Source: Jingweiarchaeum tengchongense (GTDB lineage Archaea; Nanobdellota; Nanobdellia; Jingweiarchaeales; Jingweiarchaeaceae). Taken from it: DNA of 64,000 nt. Where the stretch lies: assembly GCA_038874075.1 (NCBI GenBank), contig JAVZDD010000001.1, positions 62,001 to 126,000 on the forward strand, in the 5' to 3' direction. Under the pieces are notes generated by a model, which saw only the letters and a program-made list of their open reading frames with translations, was not told where the DNA came from and made no database searches. Each line of letters starts with the position of its first letter. Positions within the stretch are counted from its first letter, which is position 1. This document shows, in pieces, positions 36,780 to 43,891 of this stretch. The position numbers and the translations under genes are program-made.

Positions 36780-36793
36780 TGGAGGTTGTATGA

Positions 36794-36949
36794 ATGAAAA
36801 AAGGAATTGAAAGGGAAGTAATGCAATTGTTACTTGCGCTCTTTGTTTTATTCACAGTAATACTGATTATCATATTTTTAAGAGGAAAAGGTGATGAGCT
36901 AATTGAAAAAATACAGAAATTATTTTCATTTGGTTGGTTGACTGGATGA
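36794..36949 (+). CDS. Small single-helix protein (51 aa) of the pilus locus
   Basis: The 51-aa protein starts MKKGIEREVMQLLLALFVLF: KKG with Glu at +2 and +4, one hydrophobic helix, then RGKGDELIEKIQKLFSFGW. A strong Shine-Dalgarno GGAGGT lies 7 nt before ATG 36794 (an earlier ATG at 36790 is out of frame and soon stops). It overlaps the next small gene by ATGATGA. Same plan as the 33472 gene, so the two are likely paralogs. Confidence 0.65.
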   Translation: MKKGIEREVMQLLLALFVLFTVILIIIFLRGKGDELIEKIQKLFSFGWLTG

Positions 36950-37095
36950 TGAAAGCTGCAATAAAATTAACAACAGAAGTAATAATTGTATTAACATTAT
37001 TCATCATCTTCTTGATCCTTGTAATGATTGCATTTGGACCAAGGAGTCTAATTGGTTGGTTAGCAGGAGTTTTAAACATCACATTTCCGTGGTAA
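36946..37095 (+). CDS. Small single-helix protein (49 aa) of the pilus locus
   Basis: A 49-aa protein, MMKAAIKLTTEVIIVLTLFI..., with a KAA junction, Glu shortly before one long hydrophobic helix and a brief tail (GWLAGVLNITFPW). It overlaps the previous gene and is followed after one base by the first pilin paralog. ATG 36949 is an equivalent start. The KLTTEVII motif resembles SLSTETIVII in the 38686 gene. Unknown function; minor pilin-like by context. Confidence 0.6.
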   Translation: MMKAAIKLTTEVIIVLTLFIIFLILVMIAFGPRSLIGWLAGVLNITFPW

Positions 37096-37096
37096 G

Positions 37097-37570
37097 ATGA
37101 GGGCGCAAGGTTTGCCAATAAATACAATTATTGTTGTAATTGTTATTGTCTTAGTGGCAGTAGTGGTCATCGTGATGTGGGTGTTTGGAGGTGGAAGACC
37201 TTTAAGTAGTATTGCTATGATTGTGGGTGGTGGAACACCAACTGACAAGTCTGCGGCAGTGATGATATGTGAGCAATTGTGTGATAAAATAAAGACAACA
37301 CTTGATAAGATTGAAGATTTGAGATTTGCTGATTTTTGTTTAAAGGTTTTTGATCTATCAAAGGAAAATTCAAATTACCCGGTAAATGATCATTGTTATA
37401 GTGGGGAAACTGCCTGGCCAGGAGGAACATTAAAGAAAGCAGATGGGAATGGTGCAAATGAGCAATTAGCAATTTCTTGTTTAATACAATTAATAGATGG
37501 CACAGTATGTAATAGTATAAATGTAAATTGCTGCAGTAATCCAACGCTTGCGAATTGTGGATGCTCTTGA
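37097..37570 (+). CDS. Pilin-like protein, paralog 1
   Basis: The 157-aa protein has the prepilin-like start MRAQGLPINTIIVVIVIVLV, one hydrophobic helix (about 8-30), a Gly-rich hinge (FGGGRPLSSIAMIVGGGTP) and a Cys-rich head with CEQLC, CLKVF, CYSGETAWPGG, NCCSNP and CGC. Two further paralogs follow directly. The RAQG/KAQG junction is reminiscent of class III archaeal signal peptides (K/R-G/A before Q). It is a strong candidate for a fibre subunit of the ATPase/TadC-like machine. Residues 95-122 are encoded by a perfect 83-bp repeat shared with paralog 2. Confidence 0.75.
   Translation: MRAQGLPINTIIVVIVIVLVAVVVIVMWVFGGGRPLSSIAMIVGGGTPTDKSAAVMICEQLCDKIKTTLDKIEDLRFADFCLKVFDLSKENSNYPVNDHCYSGETAWPGGTLKKADGNGANEQLAISCLIQLIDGTVCNSINVNCCSNPTLANCGCS
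37379..37461 (+). repeat. 83-bp perfect direct repeat, copy 1 (pilin paralog 1)
   Basis: Identical base for base to 37898-37980 in the neighbouring pilin paralog and in the same reading frame. It encodes the segment from PVNDHCYSG to DGNGANE. Flanking sequence is clearly diverged, so the match is sharply bounded. Confidence 0.95.
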
Positions 37571-37609
37571 ATGTAAAATTTTTAAATATAGAATGTGTAA
37601 GGTATAATA

Positions 37610-38089
37610 ATGAAAAAGGCGCAAGGTTTGCCAATAAATACAATTGTACTTGTCTTAGTTGGTCTTCTTGTGGCTGTTGTTCTTGTGGCGATGTGGGTTG
37701 GTGGAGGAGGAAGATTATTCGGTGGATTATCTTCGGTTGTTAGTGGTGGTACACCTGCAGAACTCAGCAGTGCAACATCATTGTGTCAGAGTTATTGCAA
37801 CAATTTAGTTGCTATGTCACTCTCTGATATTACACTTGTAAAAAATAATGATTTTTGTTTGAAAGTATTTGACTTCTCGAAACAAAATGCTGATTATCCG
37901 GTAAATGATCATTGTTATAGTGGGGAAACTGCCTGGCCAGGAGGAACATTAAAGAAAGCAGATGGGAATGGTGCAAATGAAGTGTTAGCAGTTAGATGCA
38001 GTCTAAGATTGGCGGATGGTAAAGTATGCACTAGCATAAATGTAACTTGTTGCAATAATCCCACATCAGCAAATTGTGGCTGCATTTAA
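37610..38089 (+). CDS. Pilin-like protein, paralog 2
   Basis: A 159-aa protein, MKKAQGLPINTIVLVLVGLL, with the same plan as paralog 1: KKAQG junction, one helix, GGGG-rich hinge and a head with CQSYC, CLKVF, CYSGETAWPGG, CCNNP and CGC. The N-terminus and the 83-bp block are nearly identical to paralog 1, whereas the head N-terminal part differs (LSSATSLCQSYCNNLVAM). Probably a major or alternative fibre subunit. It is separated from paralog 1 by a 39-base gap containing TTTTTAAATATAG, a possible TATA element about 35 nt before the ATG. Confidence 0.75.
   Translation: MKKAQGLPINTIVLVLVGLLVAVVLVAMWVGGGGRLFGGLSSVVSGGTPAELSSATSLCQSYCNNLVAMSLSDITLVKNNDFCLKVFDFSKQNADYPVNDHCYSGETAWPGGTLKKADGNGANEVLAVRCSLRLADGKVCTSINVTCCNNPTSANCGCI
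37898..37980 (+). repeat. 83-bp perfect direct repeat, copy 2 (pilin paralog 2)
   Basis: Second copy of the block at 37379-37461, 519 bp downstream. Perfect identity over 83 bp amid diverged flanks suggests recent duplication or gene conversion. Confidence 0.95.
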
Positions 38090-38213
38090 AATAATTTAAA
38101 ATATAAAATTTAATTTGGCACTATGAAAAAGTAACAACTTGTTTTTCTTTGTAACTATTTTATAACTAAAATTTTTTAAACTAAGAAAGTGTTAAATAAT
38201 TAAAGGTGATGGA

Positions 38214-38669
38214 ATGAAAAAGGCGCAAGGTTTGCCATTAAATGCAATCGTCTTAGGTATTCTAGCACTATTGGTTCTTGTGGTGGTTGGTGCTGCATGG
38301 ATCGTTGGTGGTGGAAACATATTCAGAGGATTCTCACAGATCATCAGAGGACAGACACCAGGAACACTAACACAGGCACAAGCAAGTTGCCAACAATTAT
38401 GTACAAACATAAAAACAGGTGTTGTACCGAATATAGAGAGTATACCTAGAACAGATTACTGCACGAAAACATTTGATCTATCACAACAGAATCCCTCTTA
38501 TGCGGTAAATGAGCACTGTTATGGTTCGGAATCAGGGCTTGTAGATTCAAGAAATAGTCCTGTCACTACAGAAGTGTTGGATATTCCTTGCACAATTACA
38601 TTGACAAATGGATCTTCGGTTATATTGGATGCAACTTGCTGCACTGGTGGAGCTTGTACGGTTATTTAA
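38214..38669 (+). CDS. Pilin-like protein, paralog 3
   Basis: A 151-aa protein, MKKAQGLPLNAIVLGILALL, with the same helix, hinge and head order (CQQLC, CTKTFDLSQQNPSYAVNEHCYG, CCTGGACTV) but more diverged than paralogs 1 and 2 and lacking the GETAWPGG block. A 124-base gap precedes it, containing TTTTTTAAACTA about 40 nt upstream and AAAGGTG just before the ATG, so it may have its own promoter. The FDxSxxNxxYxVN(D/E)HCY motif is shared by all three paralogs and would be a good family signature. Confidence 0.75.
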   Translation: MKKAQGLPLNAIVLGILALLVLVVVGAAWIVGGGNIFRGFSQIIRGQTPGTLTQAQASCQQLCTNIKTGVVPNIESIPRTDYCTKTFDLSQQNPSYAVNEHCYGSESGLVDSRNSPVTTEVLDIPCTITLTNGSSVILDATCCTGGACTVI

Positions 38670-38685
38670 GAGAACAAAGATAAAA

Positions 38686-38862
38686 ATGATGAAGAAAAAG
38701 GCAGCGATTAGCTTAAGCACCGAAACGATCGTTATAATTGTTGTAGCACTTGTTCTTTTTATTATTCTTTTACTACTTGTTTCTAAGGGTTTTAGGGAAA
38801 TCGTTATCAAAGTCTTTAATCTAATGCGAGGAGTACCAAATGCGACTGTTGTTTTCCCGTGA
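38686..38862 (+). CDS. Small single-helix protein (58 aa) of the pilus locus
   Basis: A 58-aa protein, MMKKKAAISLSTETIVIIVV..., with a KKAA junction, Glu before a single long hydrophobic helix and a short tail (GFREIVIKVFNLMRG). The ATG pair at 38686/38689 is preferred over an upstream in-frame start at 38608, which lies in the previous gene. Its 3' end overlaps the next gene by 23 bases. Similar in plan to the 36946 gene. Confidence 0.65.
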   Translation: MMKKKAAISLSTETIVIIVVALVLFIILLLLVSKGFREIVIKVFNLMRGVPNATVVFP

Positions 38863-39634
38863 GATCGGGAAGAAAGGTGTGGAAGAAACTACAAAGCAAA
38901 TCGTCCTTTTAATCATATTTGCAATCGTCCTCATTGCATTTATTCTCGCATTATTACCAAATCTCCAAGCAGTAACTTGGGGTCAATTTGTATCTGCCTT
39001 TAACACTTACCATCTCACAATTGTCAAAGCAATTGCATACAAACAAAGCTTGGCAGGACCGATGAATGTACCTGATGGTTTTTTTATTATTCAAATATAT
39101 GGCGGTGATACGTGCCAAACAGCAATGAATTCATTGGCACTAGCAACACAAGGACAGATTAGTTCATATGCTGGCGAATGTGCAGATAAATTTTGTATCT
39201 GTGGTGGGAGACTAGGTAGAAGTGGTACTTGGTATACAAAACAGAACCCATGGTGGATAAGAACTACTTCTGGAGCAGCAGATAGCTTTCCAGATGGATT
39301 TAGCGATGCACTTGCTGAATGTGGTACTTGTACTACATATGACCAAGCAAAACAAAAATTGAATGATTTTTGTTACTATTTTTTTTGGGAAGGATATTAT
39401 GGAGATCCAACAGCAGCAAGACAAATATTTACGGGTTTGATATGTCATGCACTAACAACTCCTTCTCTTGTAGGTCCTCCTCCTTTCATTGCCACAAACA
39501 TCACTTCTGATTCGAACTATATTCATCCACTTATGTTTATATATAAGAAAGGTGGGGTAACAATACAGAGTCATTATGTTGAAAAGCAAGAGACAGAAGC
39601 ATATTATTTAAATTCAAGTTTTGTTATATATTAA
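38840..39634 (+). CDS. Membrane-anchored extracellular protein of the pilus locus
   Basis: A 264-aa protein. The first 13 residues end in GKKG, followed by VEETTKQIVLL and one hydrophobic helix to about residue 42, again like a prepilin signal with Glu just after the junction. The ectodomain has Cys pairs (CADKFCICGG, CGTC, CYYFFWEGYY) and no recognised domain. A GAGG precedes ATG 38840. It overlaps the 58-aa gene by 23 bases, indicating coupled translation. Possible minor pilin. Confidence 0.65.
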   Translation: MRLLFSREIGKKGVEETTKQIVLLIIFAIVLIAFILALLPNLQAVTWGQFVSAFNTYHLTIVKAIAYKQSLAGPMNVPDGFFIIQIYGGDTCQTAMNSLALATQGQISSYAGECADKFCICGGRLGRSGTWYTKQNPWWIRTTSGAADSFPDGFSDALAECGTCTTYDQAKQKLNDFCYYFFWEGYYGDPTAARQIFTGLICHALTTPSLVGPPPFIATNITSDSNYIHPLMFIYKKGGVTIQSHYVEKQETEAYYLNSSFVIY

Positions 39635-39643
39635 ATTATAAAA

Positions 39644-40738
39644 ATGAAAAAAGGAGTGTTGCTGCCTGCATTAGCTTTGCTAATATTTGCTGCTATAATG
39701 CTCTTTGTTGCACTTGCGCTTGGGATGATGATTGCAAGAATGGTATTCTCTGATAGCTTACCAGGTGCGTTATTTGCGATGGAGTTAGCAAACATCTATA
39801 ATTTACTTTATACAGTTCCAGGAAACGTTGAGTTCATTTATCCTGGAAATGTGATGTGTAAATGGAACGCTACTGGTCAATTTTATAGATGTGGTAACAC
39901 AGGCAATGTGACTGGAATTTTAAGAACCTACCACAGCGAATACTATAATATGAGTGGTGACATTCGTAAAGACTTAGTTTTTTATTTAACATTCATAAAT
40001 TTAACTTATAAGTTAACTGCAATGAATCCCTATTCTATACCTGCAATTTATCATCCAAGTATGTCAGATGGTTGTTTTTTAACTTATACATATAACCAAA
40101 AAAACACAGGATCATTCCTAAGCGAAGCAATTATAAAAGCTTTAGAAGCAGCAGGTCTTCCTACTTATGGTGCACAGAACAATTTATTTAAAGATCTAGG
40201 ATTTGATAATAAAACAGGTATTTTTACCTACACAAAAATAAGATATCATTCGGATACGCTTTGTCCACCAGGTAGCTCACCAGGATTGGATCACTTAATC
40301 GATAATATTCTCACTATATGTGTTAACAATCGAACGGGTATAAATTATATAGAGATCTTTTTAAATGCAGGTCAAGCAATAAATAAAAAAGATTCTACTA
40401 CGATTTGTGAGTATATACTCCCAATTGAAGCAAATTTTTATACACATTGGAACCTTGCAAAGGAAAAGTATTGTTTTGATCTTAATAAATTTTCAAATTC
40501 AAACACAAGTTGTAATGGATATATTTTTCTAATGGGGGATATGGTAATGCCTTATTATGAAGGAAGACCTTGGTGGGACTTCACTGCTTGGGGTTGGGAT
40601 GATCCTGATGGTAAGAAAAGACCAGTTTATGTAAAATGTACGGTAAAAATAGTCAATACTGGTAATAAAATTATAGCAATGGAGAGAGAGGGTGAATGTG
40701 AGTATGTAACTGCGTGTAACATAGGTGTTAAATGTTGA
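39644..40738 (+). CDS. Membrane-anchored extracellular protein of the pilus locus
   Basis: A 364-aa protein starting MKKGVLLPALALLIFAAIML, with one N-terminal helix and an ectodomain of unknown fold holding several N-glycosylation-type sequons (NATG, NVTG, NMSG, NLTY) and about ten Cys. It resembles the 33621-34724 protein in size and plan. The last bases overlap the following gene by 7. Not recognised; structural component by context. Confidence 0.65.
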   Translation: MKKGVLLPALALLIFAAIMLFVALALGMMIARMVFSDSLPGALFAMELANIYNLLYTVPGNVEFIYPGNVMCKWNATGQFYRCGNTGNVTGILRTYHSEYYNMSGDIRKDLVFYLTFINLTYKLTAMNPYSIPAIYHPSMSDGCFLTYTYNQKNTGSFLSEAIIKALEAAGLPTYGAQNNLFKDLGFDNKTGIFTYTKIRYHSDTLCPPGSSPGLDHLIDNILTICVNNRTGINYIEIFLNAGQAINKKDSTTICEYILPIEANFYTHWNLAKEKYCFDLNKFSNSNTSCNGYIFLMGDMVMPYYEGRPWWDFTAWGWDDPDGKKRPVYVKCTVKIVNTGNKIIAMEREGECEYVTACNIGVKC

Positions 40739-41517
40739 AAGCGCAATTTGAAGCTGAATATATTGAACTTGTAATCTCTGTTTTAATTGCAATTGTTGTA
40801 ATTACAGGTATTATTTCTGGATTAAAAAATTTGACATTTAGGATTCACAATGCGGATGTTGTCAGTTTCACATTGATGATGAGCCAACGATTGATATCAA
40901 CTGGGGATTGTTTTGCATACGAGTACTCTTCAATAAATTTTGATGAAAGCGATCCATCTGTACCTTTCGTTCGTTATTATAGTGTTGTATCACCTGGTAT
41001 AATTGAAATGAAAAAGGTAACAACACAGGCGCAATTGAATGGTATTCCATGTATGATAATTCCACAACCATTGGGAGACCCAAATTTTGGAATAAAAGCA
41101 TTTTATCATGGGTTAGCTACAATTGGTGCTACACTTGCATATGTTGTAGGAATTATTGGGGCTGCTGCTTTGACTATAGTAACATTTGGTGCGAGTACTC
41201 CTTTGTTAATAGGTGTCATCACAATAGGTGGAATAGCTTTGCTCCAAACAGGGGCTGTTTATGAAATGGCTGCTATGTTTTTTGCAAATATGATTTGGGG
41301 GGGACCAAGTGAGGAATTTATAATTACTATTGGTAGACTTAAATTCACAGATATTGAAACAAAGAGATCATTCTTTATTGAAACATCGGTTCAAGAAATA
41401 AGTCGAAGCTACACGGTGTTTATTCCTGTTGTTTTGAAGTACGAAGATGGAACTGAACATTTTGGAACAACAGAGGTTACATTTGCATTTTTACCAAAGG
41501 GTGAGTTTTTAGGATGA
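40732..41517 (+). CDS. Membrane protein of the pilus locus with N-terminal and central helices
   Basis: A 261-aa protein. It starts MLKAQFEAEYIELVISVLIA: a KAQ junction with Glu at about +3 and +5, then one helix. Unlike its neighbours it has a further hydrophobic region at about residues 125-175 (GATLAYVVGIIGAAALTIVTF, LLIGVITIGGIALLQ), probably two helices, and few Cys. The C-terminal domain is beta-rich (FIITIGRLKFTDIETKRSFFI). It may be a core membrane component rather than a fibre subunit. It overlaps the genes on both sides. Confidence 0.65.
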   Translation: MLKAQFEAEYIELVISVLIAIVVITGIISGLKNLTFRIHNADVVSFTLMMSQRLISTGDCFAYEYSSINFDESDPSVPFVRYYSVVSPGIIEMKKVTTQAQLNGIPCMIIPQPLGDPNFGIKAFYHGLATIGATLAYVVGIIGAAALTIVTFGASTPLLIGVITIGGIALLQTGAVYEMAAMFFANMIWGGPSEEFIITIGRLKFTDIETKRSFFIETSVQEISRSYTVFIPVVLKYEDGTEHFGTTEVTFAFLPKGEFLG

Positions 41518-41993
41518 AAAAAGGAGCGATGAGTTTGCTTGGATTGTTTTTTTATTTATTTGTATCATTAGCTGCGCTTGGTGCATTTTTTATGATGAGT
41601 AGATCAATTGCAAGCTCAATTCATCTAAATCAAATAATGATTGGTGTGAGAACACAGTGCTTTGCATCATTAAATGCTATTTTTGGGAGAGAATATACAA
41701 GGCAGGGACAATCCTTTACTGAAAATTTTACTAGACTAAAAGAGTTTTATAATGTTTCAGAAGATTCAATTGATGAGGAAATTAAAAGAGCAAGTGCGCT
41801 CCTGAGCGCGACAGATATTAAGCAAAATTTCGTAATTTGCTCTTCATGGATGCCAACTTATGAGTACCAAAGATGCATAAGTGAAATAAAGAAGAAGTAC
41901 GAGGCAAAGGCAATAAGTGCTGTTTGCTCAGTTAGAATGTGGGCACCTGCAGGTGTCCAAGAAAAAGAGGTAATTGCATGGCTAACAGGATAG
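41514..41993 (+). CDS. Small membrane-anchored protein of the pilus locus
   Basis: A 159-aa protein, MKKGAMSLLGLFFYLFVSLA, with one N-terminal helix (8-30) and a mostly helical ectodomain with four Cys (CFASL, CSSWM, CISEIK, CSVRMW). It overlaps the previous gene by ATGA and the next by 16 bases, so translation is tightly coupled. No recognised domain; minor pilin-like by context. Confidence 0.65.
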   Translation: MKKGAMSLLGLFFYLFVSLAALGAFFMMSRSIASSIHLNQIMIGVRTQCFASLNAIFGREYTRQGQSFTENFTRLKEFYNVSEDSIDEEIKRASALLSATDIKQNFVICSSWMPTYEYQRCISEIKKKYEAKAISAVCSVRMWAPAGVQEKEVIAWLTG

Positions 41994-43891
41994 CACAAGT
42001 AGATATAATCATGTCCTTGACTACAGTGATAATTGTAGTCATCGCACTATCTACACTTATTTATTTAGCTGAATGGGTTGCAACACCGATTTCTCATCGT
42101 GCTGCATTGTTAAACTTAATGCAAAAAGTTGAGATGATAAAAACGAAGATATTACAAGAAAGAAAATACAAATTTGAGAAAGCTGAATTCTTCTTGGGTA
42201 CAATGGGTACAACTACTCCTAGCTGTGGTCTTGCTGATATTTGGTTTTTAAATCTTCCTGAGAAAAGTGCGTTTTATATGAAAAAAGGAAGTATGACTTG
42301 TTATTTAAATGCTGATGATGCGGTAAAATTATTGGAAAATATGACAAATACTTTCTATAATTACACAAGTTTAACTGAAACATTCGGAACAGAGACAGTT
42401 GATGAAATTAAAAACTTTGAATATGGTAAAATAAGGTATAAAAGTTATTTTGATAACTATAAAATCCAACCTCAAAGTTTAACAACAACGTCGAATTACG
42501 CGTGTGGAATGCATAATTGTCCTCCTGGTTTTATTTGCAGTGATGACAAAGTTTGGTGTGAAAGAATAATAACAAAATGTGATTTCTATCAAGCTTTTAC
42601 AGATCATCCAGATAGTATCATTTGCAATGCAAGTGAAGTTTGTCCAGCTGGTTACTCACCGGTCTACAGGTGTGAAGACCCATTGGAAGAAATCGTTTGT
42701 TGTGATAATAATTGGGTTGCAAGAAGTGAGCATTATAACATTTATTTTTGCAACAATACAGAAGAAATTTGCGCTGATCCAGACTGTACCACTACCGAAA
42801 CTGTAACTGTGTGTAAATATAATAGTGATATAATGCAACCATATAACAGTGGAAATTGCAATAATGTCAATTGTGGTTCAAAAATTATTTCTGAAGGAAA
42901 TTTATATTTTGAATCATACTTCCAAGCACCTTTTTGTATTGGTGCTTGGTATGAAAGCGCCATTGCTGGCTATACTAATCTTATTTATTTACAACGTGTG
43001 AAACCATTACCAATAAAATCAAGCGGAGAATTCACATTTGTACCTGCGTACGATGAACACATCGAAGCAAGTACAGAAAAATACACAACAAAAATAGAAT
43101 ATACAGATAGTCTAGTTACGCATCTAAGTCCGAAGCTATATTTAATAGACGAATACAATTATGCAGAGAGTTATGTTAGTTCTGAATGGTTTGAAAATAA
43201 ACTTCAGGAATATTTCTTTAATTTATCCACCAGATACGTACCTAATATTTGGATAAACGGAAATGAAGTTCCAGTCGCTGATTGGCTTGCTGGATTAATC
43301 ATAAATTTGGGTGGTGTAAGTGCACTACCACCTTGTGCATTAGTACCAAGAACAATTTCTGGTGTAACTTACACATCATATGAATGTACTGCTTGTTGGG
43401 ATGAATGTAAAAGTAGATTAGGAGCTGCTTTTTGTAACAGTACAGTTGCATTTAAGAAAAGAGTAGAAAATGAGTTTTTTGAAAAAACAGGATATCATTT
43501 AAAAATAAATCCCAAAGAAATAAGAGTTAGGGTTGGATTGTTGTGTGATCCAATTGATCCTGGGCCAGAAGAAAGAATCTTATCCTTACCAATAAAATTA
43601 ATATTTGCTACGTCTGCAGGTGGAATGATTATAAATGATTCAAATTGTAGAATTAGACCGGATGGTGGAACACAGCCATTAGCAGACGGTGGATGGAAAG
43701 ATGCATTTGTTTTTATAATAGGTAAAGAAGTTACTGACTCTCCGTGTGCTACAAATTTCATTATGTATTGTAAAGATTTAAGAAATGGTATATGTGCAAA
43801 TGGTACAAGTTTTACTTGTCCAGTAGATTCATTTTGTGACAAGAATTCAAATGCGTGCATAAAAACAAACTGTCCGGAGTTGTGGAATTAA
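41978..43891 (+). CDS. Large Cys-rich membrane-anchored extracellular protein of the pilus locus
   Basis: A protein of about 637 aa beginning MANRIAQVDIIMSLTTVIIV, with one helix (about 9-30), a mixed ectodomain and EGF-like short motifs (CGMHNCPPGFICSDDKVWC; CPVDSFCDKNSNAC at the end). The ATG at 41978 is preceded by GAGGT; an in-frame ATG at 41939 would add a leader that merely reads the previous gene in another frame. It shares the CPxGFxC motif with the 34758-36779 protein. Its stop directly abuts the adhesin gene. Possibly the adaptor that joins the adhesin to the appendage; inference. Confidence 0.7.
   Translation: MANRIAQVDIIMSLTTVIIVVIALSTLIYLAEWVATPISHRAALLNLMQKVEMIKTKILQERKYKFEKAEFFLGTMGTTTPSCGLADIWFLNLPEKSAFYMKKGSMTCYLNADDAVKLLENMTNTFYNYTSLTETFGTETVDEIKNFEYGKIRYKSYFDNYKIQPQSLTTTSNYACGMHNCPPGFICSDDKVWCERIITKCDFYQAFTDHPDSIICNASEVCPAGYSPVYRCEDPLEEIVCCDNNWVARSEHYNIYFCNNTEEICADPDCTTTETVTVCKYNSDIMQPYNSGNCNNVNCGSKIISEGNLYFESYFQAPFCIGAWYESAIAGYTNLIYLQRVKPLPIKSSGEFTFVPAYDEHIEASTEKYTTKIEYTDSLVTHLSPKLYLIDEYNYAESYVSSEWFENKLQEYFFNLSTRYVPNIWINGNEVPVADWLAGLIINLGGVSALPPCALVPRTISGVTYTSYECTACWDECKSRLGAAFCNSTVAFKKRVENEFFEKTGYHLKINPKEIRVRVGLLCDPIDPGPEERILSLPIKLIFATSAGGMIINDSNCRIRPDGGTQPLADGGWKDAFVFIIGKEVTDSPCATNFIMYCKDLRNGICANGTSFTCPVDSFCDKNSNACIKTNCPELWN

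Noticed and set aside
37379..37980. Insertion-sequence or attachment-site direct repeats
   Set aside because: The 83-bp copies lie in frame at the same position of two paralogous proteins, with no transposase or integrase between them.
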